From a bacterium (GTDB lineage Bacteria; Krumholzibacteriota; Krumholzibacteriia; Krumholzibacteriales; Krumholzibacteriaceae), in NCBI GenBank assembly GCA_020350885.1, contig CP070727.1:3046970-3110969 (forward strand): a stretch of 64,000 bases of DNA, read 5' to 3'. Below, in pieces: positions 52,786 to 63,131 of the stretch. Position 1 is the first letter of the stretch. Every line of letters begins with the position of its first letter. The notes beneath the pieces were generated by a model. It worked only from the letters and a program-made list of their open reading frames with translations. It did no database searches and was not told where the DNA came from. The translations under genes and the position numbers were made by a program.

Positions 52786-55002
52786 ATGCGCTTGGGCAGG
52801 TGGACTTCCCTCGTTATCGCGGCATTTCTATCCGTACTTTTTCATCATTCATGCGGTGATTCACCGACAGGTCCCGGAAAGAGCCCACCGCAGGAAGAAA
52901 AAATACTGTTCGATGCACGACTGGATTTCGAAACTGGATCGTGGCCCACTGCCGTTGTATCGACTGATCTGGACGGCGACGGGGATAACGACCTGGCGGT
53001 AGTGAACGCTAACTCGTGGGACATCTCTATACTCCACAATACGGGGAACGGTACGTTCACTTCAGCCGCAGTCTACCAGGTCTTGGGCTTACCGGTCTCG
53101 ATCTGCTCCCAGGATTTCAATGGAGACGGATACAACGACCTGGCGGTGGTCATCAGCAACACCGACAAGGTCAGCGTCCTGCTTAACACCACAGCCGGCA
53201 CGTTTGTTCCGACAAAGGACTACAACGTCGGTGATTACCCCACCTCTATATGCGCCGCCGATATCAATGGAGACGGGGCCGTGGATCTGGTCGTAACGAA
53301 CGGCTACTCCGACAGCATCGCGATCCTTCCGAACAACGGTGACGGGACGTTCAGTGATGCCGTGTATAAACAGACCGGAGACTATCCCATTTCGGTTTGC
53401 TGTGCCGACCTCGACGACGACGGTGACAGTGACCTGGCCGTGGCAAACCACGGTTCCGGTAATGTCACCGTTCTCATGCAGCGCACGGACGGGACATTCG
53501 GCGATAGGGAAGATTACCCCGCAGGTGTCGAACCGTCCGCTATCTGCTGCTATGATCTCGATGGTGACGACGATAATGACCTGGCCGTGGTAAATTACAG
53601 GGACAATACAGTATCCATTCTTAAGAATGCAGGCGATGCCACGTTCGATGACTCTGCCGACATCGGAACCGGCGACCAACCCGTATCGATTTGCTGCGCC
53701 GATCTCGATGGGGACGGAGATACGGATCTGGTCACAGCCAACAACTATTCCGACGACGCCTCGGTTCTCATAAACCACGGCGACGGCACGTTCGTAGCCG
53801 CCGTAAGCTACAGAACCGGTGAAAATCCCCGATCGGTTTTCCTTTCCGACTTCGATGGGGACGGCGATAGCGATCTTGTCACAGCAAACTACTTTTCCAA
53901 TACCGTCTCCATCATGCGGAACAACGGCTTCGGCACCTTCATCACCGCCCTGGCCATAGAAGCGGGTGATGGGACGTTTCCCAAGAAGCTCTTTTCCTGC
54001 GATCTCGACGATGACGGCGACAACGACCTGGCCGTGTCGGTAGCAACGACAATGAATCCCCTCCTCTTCGATAATATCTGGATCCTACTGAATGACGGGG
54101 ACGCCGGGTTCGTCACCGGCGGTCACTACGCCACCGATGAGGGAACCCATCCGGATCCTCACGGCCTGTACTCCTGCGATCTCAACGGCGACGGAATTAA
54201 CGATCTGGCCGTGGTCAACGGTGCCTCCAATACAACATCGGTGCTCATGAACATCGGAGACGCCACATTTGCCGAGGCCGTTCCATACGAGACCGGTGAC
54301 ACACCCATGGCGATACACTCCTCGGATCTCAACGATGACGGTGCCAACGATCTGGCCGTTGTAAACAGAGAATCCGGCACCATTTCCATACTTCTGAACA
54401 ACGGAGACGGTACGTTCGCCACGCCGGTCGATCACGAAGCCGGTATCCACCCATGCGCCATCTGTGCCTGCGACATCACGGGAGACGGAGACTGCGATCT
54501 GGCCGTTACGAGCTACGGTTCCAGCTATATCCACATCTTTCTGAACGTGGGGGATGGAACGTTCGTCGACGGCGGTAACTATGGTATCAATAGGCCGACA
54601 TCGATCGCTTCGAGCGATTTCGACAATGACGGGGACAACGATCTCGCCGCACTGAGCACGTACACAAGAACTGTCTCGATCTTTCGAAATATAGGCTCAA
54701 GCTCCTTCGGCAATGCGGAAACGTACGATACGGGTGAAACGCCCAATTCGATGTTTCCCTGCGATCTCGACGGTGACTGGGACACAGATCTGGTCGTAAC
54801 GAGACACACATTCGGCAATGTCTTGATCCTCCTGAACAACGGGGACGCCACCTTTGTCCCAGGAGGTACCTTCGGTTCGGGCATGGGGCCCCAGTCGGTT
54901 TTCGCCTGTGATCTCGACGGCGACGGTGACAATGATCTCGCCGTCACCAACGCCGATTCACACGATATTTCCATATTGCGCAATACGACGAACGACCGGT
55001 GA
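52786..55002 (+). CDS. FG-GAP/VCBS repeat lipoprotein, 14 repeats
   Basis: ATG 52786 follows GGGGGTG; the longer frame to 52651 is not used. The signal ends around HHSC-GDSPTGPGK, probably a lipoprotein although the lipobox is not canonical. The remaining 700 residues consist of 14 repeats of about 47 residues, each with a D-x-D-G-D-x-D-L calcium loop and an ending like NGDGTF (for example DLDGDGDNDLAVVN). Such repeats build beta-propeller blades; 14 copies would fit two seven-bladed propellers. Two repeats (8 and 14) are irregular. Likely an outer-surface adhesion or binding protein; ligand unknown. Confidence 0.9.
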   Translation: MRLGRWTSLVIAAFLSVLFHHSCGDSPTGPGKSPPQEEKILFDARLDFETGSWPTAVVSTDLDGDGDNDLAVVNANSWDISILHNTGNGTFTSAAVYQVLGLPVSICSQDFNGDGYNDLAVVISNTDKVSVLLNTTAGTFVPTKDYNVGDYPTSICAADINGDGAVDLVVTNGYSDSIAILPNNGDGTFSDAVYKQTGDYPISVCCADLDDDGDSDLAVANHGSGNVTVLMQRTDGTFGDREDYPAGVEPSAICCYDLDGDDDNDLAVVNYRDNTVSILKNAGDATFDDSADIGTGDQPVSICCADLDGDGDTDLVTANNYSDDASVLINHGDGTFVAAVSYRTGENPRSVFLSDFDGDGDSDLVTANYFSNTVSIMRNNGFGTFITALAIEAGDGTFPKKLFSCDLDDDGDNDLAVSVATTMNPLLFDNIWILLNDGDAGFVTGGHYATDEGTHPDPHGLYSCDLNGDGINDLAVVNGASNTTSVLMNIGDATFAEAVPYETGDTPMAIHSSDLNDDGANDLAVVNRESGTISILLNNGDGTFATPVDHEAGIHPCAICACDITGDGDCDLAVTSYGSSYIHIFLNVGDGTFVDGGNYGINRPTSIASSDFDNDGDNDLAALSTYTRTVSIFRNIGSSSFGNAETYDTGETPNSMFPCDLDGDWDTDLVVTRHTFGNVLILLNNGDATFVPGGTFGSGMGPQSVFACDLDGDGDNDLAVTNADSHDISILRNTTNDR

Positions 55003-55048
55003 ATCGGGAATCCACGATACGCAGCGCCGCCGTTTGAACACTACCGGT

Positions 55049-56710
55049 TCAATGTCTATTGTATAGGGGGCGCCGTCGAACGACAGAGAGAAGCGGTCCG
55101 ACGGCGATACACACGGCTACCAAGACGAAGAAGATTAGGTGGCCGTGACGGCAGTAAAAGGTGAGACCTCGAGAACGCATGATCGAGCTCTGGATCATGC
55201 CGGGGAGATCCAGGCCGATTCTCTGACGGACTCGTCCTGCGGGATCCACCACCATCGAGATACCCGTGTTCGCCGAGCGTAGCAGTGTCACACGATTCTC
55301 GACGGCCCGGAGAATCGCCATCTCGGCATGCTGCAACGGACCGACCCTGCTGCCGAACCAACCATCGTTCGTGATATTCACGAGGAAATCCGCACCCTCG
55401 AGCACGTACCGTCTCGTATAGCCGGAAAAGATCGACTCGTAACAGATGAGTACACCGAATGTGCCCGCCCGGGTCTGGAATCTCGTGCGCTCCGTTCCGG
55501 GCTCGAAGTTCGCCTGGCCGAAGTCGAGTTTGCTGAGGAACGGCAGGTACTGGCTCCAGGGGATCCGTTCGCCGAATGGAAGAAGGTTTACCTTGTTGTA
55601 GTGACCGGTCTGTTGTCCCGTATGGTCGAAGAGGCCGGCGGAGTTGTATGCCACCCAGTGGTCGAAACTATACTTGTGATCGATGTAACCGATCAGGAGA
55701 TCGACACCCGCTTCGCCGGCGATCCGTCTGAGCCGGTCGCGGCTTCTCGGCGATAGGCTCAGTGAGATCGGTGCCGCCGTTTCAGGAAATAGTACGACTT
55801 CCGCCCCCATCCCCGCCGCTTCGTCCGTCAGTTTTTCGATCTCGTTGAATATGGAATCGCGGTACGCCGGAAGCCACTTGATAGCAAGATCGACGTTCGC
55901 CTGGACGACGACAACGTTTTCCGTACTGCTCTCCCCCGCTACACGTTGATCACACCGGGCGATCTCGGCGACACCCCAGACGAGATGCCCCGCAGCTACC
56001 GCTACGGCCACAACGAATGCGGATATCCGGCGGCCCTTGAAACGGCTGAAAAATGCAACGGCCAGCAGCAGATTTACCAGGGCGAGCACAACCGACAGGC
56101 CGAACGGACCGTAGAATGAGAGGCCCTGCAACGCGACCGGATGGATCGCCAGCGCGTACGGGAGCATCCCCCAGGGGAAAGCGAGCTCACCGGTCGAGCG
56201 GGCAAGCTCCACCACCACCCAGAGACCGGGGCCGGCGAGGAGTCCGGCCCTGCCGAAGCGACGCACCATGACGGCGAGAGCCATTGTGAAGAGGCCCGTA
56301 TAGCATGCGAGATACAGAACGAGGAGCACGAGCGCCGGGATCAGGAGCCACGGAATGCGTGCGCTCGATTCGGGAATGAGATTGGCGGTCCAGTAGAGAA
56401 GCGTCAGGAAGAACGCGACACCGAATGCGTAGCCCAGGATGAAGCTCCCCTTGAGATACGGCCTCCAGCCGTCTCTCCCGCAAGCCTCCCGCTTTGCCCG
56501 GTTCCCGGTATCGGTCGCCCCGTCACCGGCACCGGCCGTACCGTGTGTCTCCGCCCGCTCGCTGCGTACGATGAAGTACCTGAAGAGCGGTACGAGCGCA
56601 ACAATCACTAGAAAACGCAGGGGAAACGGCGGAAACGCGAGGGCCAGGAGCAGACCGCCGGCGAGGCCCGACAGGATTTCTTCACGATATCTCTTTAAAA
56701 ATGCATGCAT
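55049..56710 (-). CDS. lnt: Apolipoprotein N-acyltransferase
   Basis: The enzyme adds the third acyl chain to lipoproteins in the inner membrane. About 220 residues of membrane helices are followed by a nitrilase-type catalytic domain with VVLFPETAAPISL (Glu), KVNLLPFGERIPWSQ (Lys) and GVLICYESIFSGYTR (Cys), the full triad. A last helix closes the protein. The 553-residue length is slightly above average because of a charged loop near residue 50. The presence of Lnt supports a Gram-negative lipoprotein pathway, matching the lipoproteins in this window. Confidence 0.95.
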   Translation of the reverse strand: MHAFLKRYREEILSGLAGGLLLALAFPPFPLRFLVIVALVPLFRYFIVRSERAETHGTAGAGDGATDTGNRAKREACGRDGWRPYLKGSFILGYAFGVAFFLTLLYWTANLIPESSARIPWLLIPALVLLVLYLACYTGLFTMALAVMVRRFGRAGLLAGPGLWVVVELARSTGELAFPWGMLPYALAIHPVALQGLSFYGPFGLSVVLALVNLLLAVAFFSRFKGRRISAFVVAVAVAAGHLVWGVAEIARCDQRVAGESSTENVVVVQANVDLAIKWLPAYRDSIFNEIEKLTDEAAGMGAEVVLFPETAAPISLSLSPRSRDRLRRIAGEAGVDLLIGYIDHKYSFDHWVAYNSAGLFDHTGQQTGHYNKVNLLPFGERIPWSQYLPFLSKLDFGQANFEPGTERTRFQTRAGTFGVLICYESIFSGYTRRYVLEGADFLVNITNDGWFGSRVGPLQHAEMAILRAVENRVTLLRSANTGISMVVDPAGRVRQRIGLDLPGMIQSSIMRSRGLTFYCRHGHLIFFVLVAVCIAVGPLLSVVRRRPLYNRH

Positions 56711-56792
56711 CTCCGCTCACCCCCGTACGGGATTTCCGCTGGAGTATAATGGAGAACGGAGAACCGGACAAGCGGATACACATGGGCTGCTG

Positions 56793-59700
56793 CTAGCGGT
56801 GTTTTGTCGCGGCAACCCGCCCGGCCTGCTTGAACCACTCGGCCACATCGTCAAAGAGGGAATAGAAGGTAGGGATGAGAATAATCGTGAGAAAGGTCGA
56901 TGCGGTAAGCCCGCCGATCACGGCCTTTCCCATCGAGGCCCAGAGGGCACCCCGGCCCTCGCCGCCGAAGAAGGCGAGCGGGATGAGACCGAGGATTGTC
57001 GTGAGCGCCGCCATGAGAATGGGACGGAGCCGGTCCCTGCCGCCCGTCATGAGAGCCTCGAATCGGTTCAGCCCTTCGGCGCGCAGACGGTTGACATGAT
57101 GCAGTAGCACGATCGCGTTGTTCACGACGATACCGCAGAGGATCATGAGACCGAGCGTGGAGATGTTGTTGAGCGATGTGTGTGTGAGCCGGAAGATGAC
57201 CGCCACGCCGATGAAGGCGAAGGGAATCGAGCACATGATCGTAAAGGGATGCAGCAGGGATTCGAAGAGCGAGGCCATGAGCATGTAGATGAGGATCACG
57301 GCGATGATGATCGCAAAGCCGGATTCGCGTTCGGATTCCTGGAAGAGCCGCCATGACTCCCCCAGGCGCCACTCGTATCCCGGCGGGAGCTGCACGCCGG
57401 CCAGTGTCTTCTGTATGGCGCCGGCCACCATGAATATCCCGCTCGTCTCCGTGTTGGCGCTGATACGAATCATCCGTCGCCTGTTCTCCCTGCTTATCGC
57501 CGCCGGACCCTCCACGACCTCGACATCGGCGACAGCTCCGAGCGGTACCGCTTCGTTGAGGTTGTTCATGATATACATATCGTCGAGGCGGGCGATGTTA
57601 CGGCGGTCGCTCTCGCGGTACCGTACGATTACCTCGACCTCGTTCCCCTCGATCTCGAGCCGTGTGACCGGCCTGTCGCTGTAGGCGGAGGAGACGGTAT
57701 ATGCCACCGCTCGCGGGGAGAGGCCGTATTTGGAGGAGAGCTCACGATCGACCCTTACACGCACCTCATCCACACCCGTTTCGAGGTCGGTCTGCAAATC
57801 GGCGAGACCCGGTATCCCCCAGAGTGCGCCCTTGATCTTATCGGCCACGAGCATCAATGTTTCCGGATTCTTGCCAGTCACCTCGATACTGATTCCCAGG
57901 TCGCCGCCGTGCCTCCCCCTCCGGCGTCCCATCTCGAGGGTGAGCCCCGGGGTCTTGGGAAAGAGCTCCTTGACACGGCGCTGAAGCTCCTTGATGTCAC
58001 CTCTTCTCTCCTCGGCTTCCTTGAAAAAGACCCAAACGTGGGCTCTCCGGCGGCGCAGGTAGGAAGAGATGTTCTCGATCTCGAACTCCTCTTTCCGTTC
58101 GAGAAGCAACCGCTCGAAGTCGCCGATCCTCTCATTGAGCTTCTGGAGGGGATAGCCGTTTGGAACCTGTATGGTGTACCGCGCGGTACGATCCGGCACC
58201 TCAGGCATGTACTCCCGTTTGATCCCCCTCGCCAGCCATATGCTCACACCGAAGACGATACCGATGAAGAGTAATGTGAGGCCGCGGTGATGGAGCGTCC
58301 AGGCGATGAGCTTCGTGTAGTTCTTTTCGAGGAACAGCACGAAACGGGTCTTCGGTTTTGGTTCGGAGCGGAACATCCGTTCAGAGAGCAGCGGGATGAG
58401 TGTGAGGGCAACGAAGAGCGATGCCACGAGCGCCGTCGAGATCGTCATCCCGAAGTCCTTCATAAAGGCACCGAACGAACTCCTCGAGAGAAAGATGAGC
58501 GGCACGAAGACGATGATTGTCGTGAGCGTTGCAGCGGTGATGGCAAGGGCGACCCGCCCGCTCCCCTCGAGCGCCGCCCTCCTCGACGGCAGGCCGCGCT
58601 GACGTTGTGTATAGATACTCTCGAGCACCACGACGGAGTTGTCGACGAGCATACCTGCGGCAAGTGCCAGGCCCGTGATCGATATGACATTGATCGACAC
58701 CCCCAGGAAATACATGAGGATGAATGTGCAGACAACCGAGGACGGGATGGCCAGGGCGATGATGAGCGTGGAGCGGAGCTTGCGTAGAAAGAACATGATC
58801 ACGGCAACCGCCAAAAGACCTCCGATGATCCCCGCCTGTCTGAGATTTGCAATGCTCTTGAGAATCTCGTCGGCCTGATCGTGAAAGATCATCATCTTGA
58901 TACCTTCGAGGCGGGGATCGGTTTCGAGCTCTGCGAGGACACCGCGCACCTTCCTCGAAACCTCGACGACATTCGCCACCGAAGTCTTATATATTCGTAC
59001 CGACACCGCACGTTGGTTGTCGATGCGCTGGAACCGTTCCTCTTCAGGGTAATCAAATGCGACATCGGCGAAATCGGCGAGCTTGATATCACCACCGCGG
59101 ACGGGAAGCCGCATCACCTCGAGATGGTTTTCGAGCTCACCGAGCGTTCGCACGGAGTAACGTTTGCCTCCGAAGTAGATCTTCCCGACTGTGAGATCGA
59201 AATTCCCGGTCCTGAGATCGCGGGCGATCGAATAGGGATTGATCCGGAACGCCTTGACGAGATCCTCTTTGAGACGTACCTGGACCTCACGCTCCAGGAG
59301 GCCCCGAACTTCGACATTCGCCACGCCCTTTATCCGTTCGAGGTGGGGTTTCATCACCTTGTCCACCACCTGATAGAGACGCTCGCGGTCACCCGGGATA
59401 GAGACGGCCGTATGCATGATCGGCCTGTCGGTCGATTGATAACGGAAAATGTAGATATTCTCGATATCACCAGGGAGTTCTGCACGGACCTTATCCAGCA
59501 TCTCCCGCACCTCGAGGGCCGCCGTATCCATGTTTGTCCCCCACTCGAACTCCACGCCGACGCTGGCACCATCATCCGCCGATCGGGAGGTGATCTTCTT
59601 GAGGTGATTCACGGTGCCGAGTGCATCCTCGACGGGGATCGCTATCGTCCGCTCTACCTCTTCGGGGGAGGAGGACTGATATGGAACCCGGATCCAGAGA

Positions 59701-59831
59701 TGCGGAAAGGAGATATCGGGAAACATATCGAGGGAGAGCCGTGTGAGAGAGACGATACCGAGGACGATGAGACATACAAGGACCATCATCGTTGTCACCG
59801 GTTTCTTGATCGAGAACTCGGGAAGGTTCAT
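56793..59831 (-). CDS. RND efflux permease (HAE1/AcrB type), second of pair
   Basis: The 1012-residue inner-membrane pump has the RND plan: a first helix, a periplasmic domain, six helices, then the repeat. TM4 contains ALAAGMLVDNSVVVLESI, where the first of the two AcrB aspartates is kept and the second is Asn. The family signature IPSSVVCTFILMYFLGVSINV is present. It starts 27 nt downstream of the first permease gene, so the pair likely forms a mixed or sequential pump (as in MdtBC). Substrate unknown. Confidence 0.93.
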   Translation of the reverse strand: MNLPEFSIKKPVTTMMVLVCLIVLGIVSLTRLSLDMFPDISFPHLWIRVPYQSSSPEEVERTIAIPVEDALGTVNHLKKITSRSADDGASVGVEFEWGTNMDTAALEVREMLDKVRAELPGDIENIYIFRYQSTDRPIMHTAVSIPGDRERLYQVVDKVMKPHLERIKGVANVEVRGLLEREVQVRLKEDLVKAFRINPYSIARDLRTGNFDLTVGKIYFGGKRYSVRTLGELENHLEVMRLPVRGGDIKLADFADVAFDYPEEERFQRIDNQRAVSVRIYKTSVANVVEVSRKVRGVLAELETDPRLEGIKMMIFHDQADEILKSIANLRQAGIIGGLLAVAVIMFFLRKLRSTLIIALAIPSSVVCTFILMYFLGVSINVISITGLALAAGMLVDNSVVVLESIYTQRQRGLPSRRAALEGSGRVALAITAATLTTIIVFVPLIFLSRSSFGAFMKDFGMTISTALVASLFVALTLIPLLSERMFRSEPKPKTRFVLFLEKNYTKLIAWTLHHRGLTLLFIGIVFGVSIWLARGIKREYMPEVPDRTARYTIQVPNGYPLQKLNERIGDFERLLLERKEEFEIENISSYLRRRRAHVWVFFKEAEERRGDIKELQRRVKELFPKTPGLTLEMGRRRGRHGGDLGISIEVTGKNPETLMLVADKIKGALWGIPGLADLQTDLETGVDEVRVRVDRELSSKYGLSPRAVAYTVSSAYSDRPVTRLEIEGNEVEVIVRYRESDRRNIARLDDMYIMNNLNEAVPLGAVADVEVVEGPAAISRENRRRMIRISANTETSGIFMVAGAIQKTLAGVQLPPGYEWRLGESWRLFQESERESGFAIIIAVILIYMLMASLFESLLHPFTIMCSIPFAFIGVAVIFRLTHTSLNNISTLGLMILCGIVVNNAIVLLHHVNRLRAEGLNRFEALMTGGRDRLRPILMAALTTILGLIPLAFFGGEGRGALWASMGKAVIGGLTASTFLTIILIPTFYSLFDDVAEWFKQAGRVAATKHR

Positions 59832-59858
59832 TACATCAACGCCCCTCGACAGCTGATA

Positions 59859-62800
59859 CTATGTTTCACTTCCGCCCGTCTCTCTATCAGCAACAGCTTC
59901 CACCGCGGCGGCTCCACTCCCATGCTCCCGCTCGAAGAGTGAATATACCACCGGTATGACGACGAGCGTCAGGAGTGTGGAAAAGATCAGACCGCCGATT
60001 ACGGTGACTGCCATCGGCGAGCGGATCTCCCCTCCCTCACCGAAACCCAGTGCCATCGGAAAGAGGCCGAGTACGGTGGTGGCGGTGGTCATGAGAATCG
60101 GCCGGAACCGCACGGTGGCGGCGCGTCTAATCGCATCCATTTTACGGATCCCGCTCCGGCGCAGTGTATTGATGTAATCGACGAGCACGATTGCATTGTT
60201 CACTACAATCCCCGCAAGCATGATGGTACCGATGAAGACGAGCACATTGACGGGCTTTCCGGTGATAGCGAGCAGGATCACAGCCCCCACGAGACTCAAT
60301 GGAATGGTGAAGAGGATCACGAACGGATGCAGGAACGATTCGAACTGGGAGGCCATGACCAGGTAGACCAGGAAGATCGCCAGGAGCAGTGCAAACCGCA
60401 TCGATGAGAACGAGAGCATCATCTCCCGATTCTGTCCACCCATCTCGAGAAGATACTCCGGACCGAGTGCGAGTCTCTCATCAAGAAGGGTCGTGATCTC
60501 CGTGACGGTGCTTCTGAGATCTCGTCCCGCCAGGTTGGCCGTGATCTTCGCCACACGCTGCTGGTCCTGGCGATGGATCTCCGAGGGGGACGAGATTACC
60601 TCGAAATCAGCGACAGATTTGAGCATGACGGGAGGCTCCAAGCCGGGATTCACGATCAGACGCCGGAGATCCTCCAGGGTTTGCATCTGATCCCGCCTGA
60701 CCTGCACCCGGATGTCGATCTTCCGCTCGCCCTTGACGAACTCGGTTGCAACCTCGCCGTAGACCTTACTCCTGAGGAGTCGCGAGATCGATCCGACCTC
60801 GAGCCCCATCCGTGCGAGCCGGTCACGATCGAAGCTGATGAGCACCTCCGGTGTGCCCTCCTCCATGAGGGAACGGATATCGGTGACACCCCGCACACCA
60901 CCGATGAGCGATTTGACCTGGCGGGAGATCTCCTTCAGTATATTCAGGTCCTCACCGCGCACGATCACCTCGACCGGCGTCTTGAGGGTGAAATAGCTCG
61001 GACGGGTGAACTTGTACTCGAGGTCGGGAAGCTTCGTGAACTGTTTACGCAATACGCTTCTGATTTTCTCCTCGCGTTCGAAGTTGGAACCGAAGCCGAG
61101 GTGCACATTGATCTGGCCGCGGCTCTCGTCCCTCTCCTCGATCGATCCCCCCATCGTTGGATTCGATCCCACGGTCGTGAAGATACGGCTTATCCCGTCG
61201 AGCCCGTCCATCGTTTGCTCCATCATCCCCATCATATTCGATGTTGCCTGGAGGGGAGTTCCCGCCGGCAGCTTGACCTCCACGTTGAACTGACCCTGTA
61301 CGAGATCGGGGATGAGTTCCTTGCCGAGATTCATATAGATAAGGATGCTCACTGCAAACGAGACAACCGCAACCAGCACGGTCACTCCCCGATGCTTGAG
61401 AGAGGAGTCGAGGATCCGACCGTAACTCCGTTCCGTCCGTTCGTAGCAAAACATGAAGAGTCGTAGGAGAGGACTTACGAGCTTGCCCAGGAGGGTCCGG
61501 ATTCCACCTGCGAGTATGATAACGGATCCGAAAAGCCAACCGGCGACTCGTGCCGAACGCCTGTCCGGCCCGGTATTCTCCGGTTCCGGATTCCCCAGCC
61601 CGGGATCCCCCGGCCCAGGATTCCCAAGCCCCGGATTCGGTGCAGGATTCGGTGCCGCCTGCCCGATCCTTCTCCCGCCGCGTGACGAAAGCATCGGTAT
61701 GACGGTCAGTGCAACGATCAGCGAGGTCAGCAGGCTGAAGGTGACCGTCAGTGCCTGATCCCTGAAGAGCTGCCCGGCGACACCCTTGACGAAGACAATC
61801 GGGAGAAAAACCGCCACCGTGGTGAGCGTTGCAGCGGTCACGGCCTTGCCCACTTCGGAGGTCCCCAGAGAAGCAGCGGCCGCGTTATTCTCTCCTCGTT
61901 TTCGAAAGCGGTTTATGCTCTCGAGCACCACGATCGAGTTGTCGACGAGGAGCCCGACACCGAGGGCCAGTCCGCCGAGTGACATGATGTTGAGCGAGAC
62001 ACCTGCTGCGTACATGAGAAAGAAGGTCGTAACAATCGAGATCGGGATCGCCAGTGAGATCACCGTGGTGCTGCCAGCATGCTGCAGGAATAGGTAGAGA
62101 ATGATTATGGCCAGGATACCGCCGATGATTGCGGTCTTCAGCACCTCGTTCATCGACTCCCGGATAAAGATCGCCTGGTCGAAGACCTTCTCCAGACGCA
62201 CACCGGCAGGAAGCTCAGGCCGGAGGCTCTCGAATCGATCCTCGATCCTTTCAGAGATGGCTACGGTATTACGCCCCGCCTCCCGGTAGCAGGCGAGCTC
62301 CACCCCCTCCTCACCGTTCACCCTGATAATGATCTCCCGTTCCTTGTGGGAGCTCGTCACCTCTGCGATATCCCGCAGATAGACCGGTACCCCGGCCTGT
62401 ACCCCGACAACGATATCACCGATATCGTCTACACGCTGGAACTCGTTGAGTGTGCGAACGAGGTATTCCGCCTCACCGTCCCTCAGGGTGCCGCCGGCGA
62501 GATTGATATTCTCCTCGGCTAGTCTCGTGATGATACCCGAGAGCGTGAGCCCCATACTGTTCAGTTTGCCTTCGGCGATGTCGACATGGATCTCCTCCTC
62601 GAGCCCGCCGTTGAGCCGCACGGCGGCGACCCCGTCGAGGGCCTCGATCTCCGGCTTGATGTGCTCCTCGGTGAGTATCCGGAGCTCCTTGAGCCCCGGT
62701 TCGCCGGCTACCACATACCGAACGATCGGATCCTGGCTCGGATCGAAACGGAGGATGAGAGGCTTGAGGGCCTCCTCGGGAAGCCGCAGGAGATCGAGTT

Positions 62801-63131
62801 TCTCCCGCATGTCGAGAACGGCGAAGTCCATATTCGTTCCCCAGTCGAATTCAACCATGACCTCGCTCACACCGGCACGGGAAACGGAGCTCACCAGAAC
62901 GACATTTCCGATAACACCAATCGCTTCCTCGACCGGTTTTGTTATGAGGTTCTCGATCTCGGCGGGAGCGTTCCCCGGGTACTCGGTCCGTACCGTGATC
63001 GTGGGATACGAGATATCGGGCAGGAGATCTATGGAGAGCTGCTTGAAGGATATAGCGCCGAAGAGCACGAGGGCGATGGTGAACATCCCGACCGTCACCG
63101 GCCGGGCGATGGAGAAGTTGACGATTTTCAT
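59859..63131 (-). CDS. RND efflux permease (HAE1/AcrB type), first of pair
   Basis: The 1090-residue pump has the same RND plan and TM4 motif [20 protein letters not shown]. It is about 80 residues longer than its partner, mostly because of an insert in the central cytoplasmic loop (about residues 500-540) made of Pro/Gly/Asn repeats ([13 protein letters not shown]). The ATG overlaps the fusion protein stop by one base (TAATG). Together with the fusion protein and the second permease it makes a typical three-gene exporter; an outer-membrane factor is not in view. Confidence 0.93.
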   Translation of the reverse strand: MKIVNFSIARPVTVGMFTIALVLFGAISFKQLSIDLLPDISYPTITVRTEYPGNAPAEIENLITKPVEEAIGVIGNVVLVSSVSRAGVSEVMVEFDWGTNMDFAVLDMREKLDLLRLPEEALKPLILRFDPSQDPIVRYVVAGEPGLKELRILTEEHIKPEIEALDGVAAVRLNGGLEEEIHVDIAEGKLNSMGLTLSGIITRLAEENINLAGGTLRDGEAEYLVRTLNEFQRVDDIGDIVVGVQAGVPVYLRDIAEVTSSHKEREIIIRVNGEEGVELACYREAGRNTVAISERIEDRFESLRPELPAGVRLEKVFDQAIFIRESMNEVLKTAIIGGILAIIILYLFLQHAGSTTVISLAIPISIVTTFFLMYAAGVSLNIMSLGGLALGVGLLVDNSIVVLESINRFRKRGENNAAAASLGTSEVGKAVTAATLTTVAVFLPIVFVKGVAGQLFRDQALTVTFSLLTSLIVALTVIPMLSSRGGRRIGQAAPNPAPNPGLGNPGPGDPGLGNPEPENTGPDRRSARVAGWLFGSVIILAGGIRTLLGKLVSPLLRLFMFCYERTERSYGRILDSSLKHRGVTVLVAVVSFAVSILIYMNLGKELIPDLVQGQFNVEVKLPAGTPLQATSNMMGMMEQTMDGLDGISRIFTTVGSNPTMGGSIEERDESRGQINVHLGFGSNFEREEKIRSVLRKQFTKLPDLEYKFTRPSYFTLKTPVEVIVRGEDLNILKEISRQVKSLIGGVRGVTDIRSLMEEGTPEVLISFDRDRLARMGLEVGSISRLLRSKVYGEVATEFVKGERKIDIRVQVRRDQMQTLEDLRRLIVNPGLEPPVMLKSVADFEVISSPSEIHRQDQQRVAKITANLAGRDLRSTVTEITTLLDERLALGPEYLLEMGGQNREMMLSFSSMRFALLLAIFLVYLVMASQFESFLHPFVILFTIPLSLVGAVILLAITGKPVNVLVFIGTIMLAGIVVNNAIVLVDYINTLRRSGIRKMDAIRRAATVRFRPILMTTATTVLGLFPMALGFGEGGEIRSPMAVTVIGGLIFSTLLTLVVIPVVYSLFEREHGSGAAAVEAVADRETGGSET

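Noticed and set aside
58881..59942. Plus-strand ORF of 353 codons opposite an RND permease
   Set aside because: It is antisense to a conserved permease, and its His/Asp/Glu/Arg-rich composition is typical of a shadow frame.
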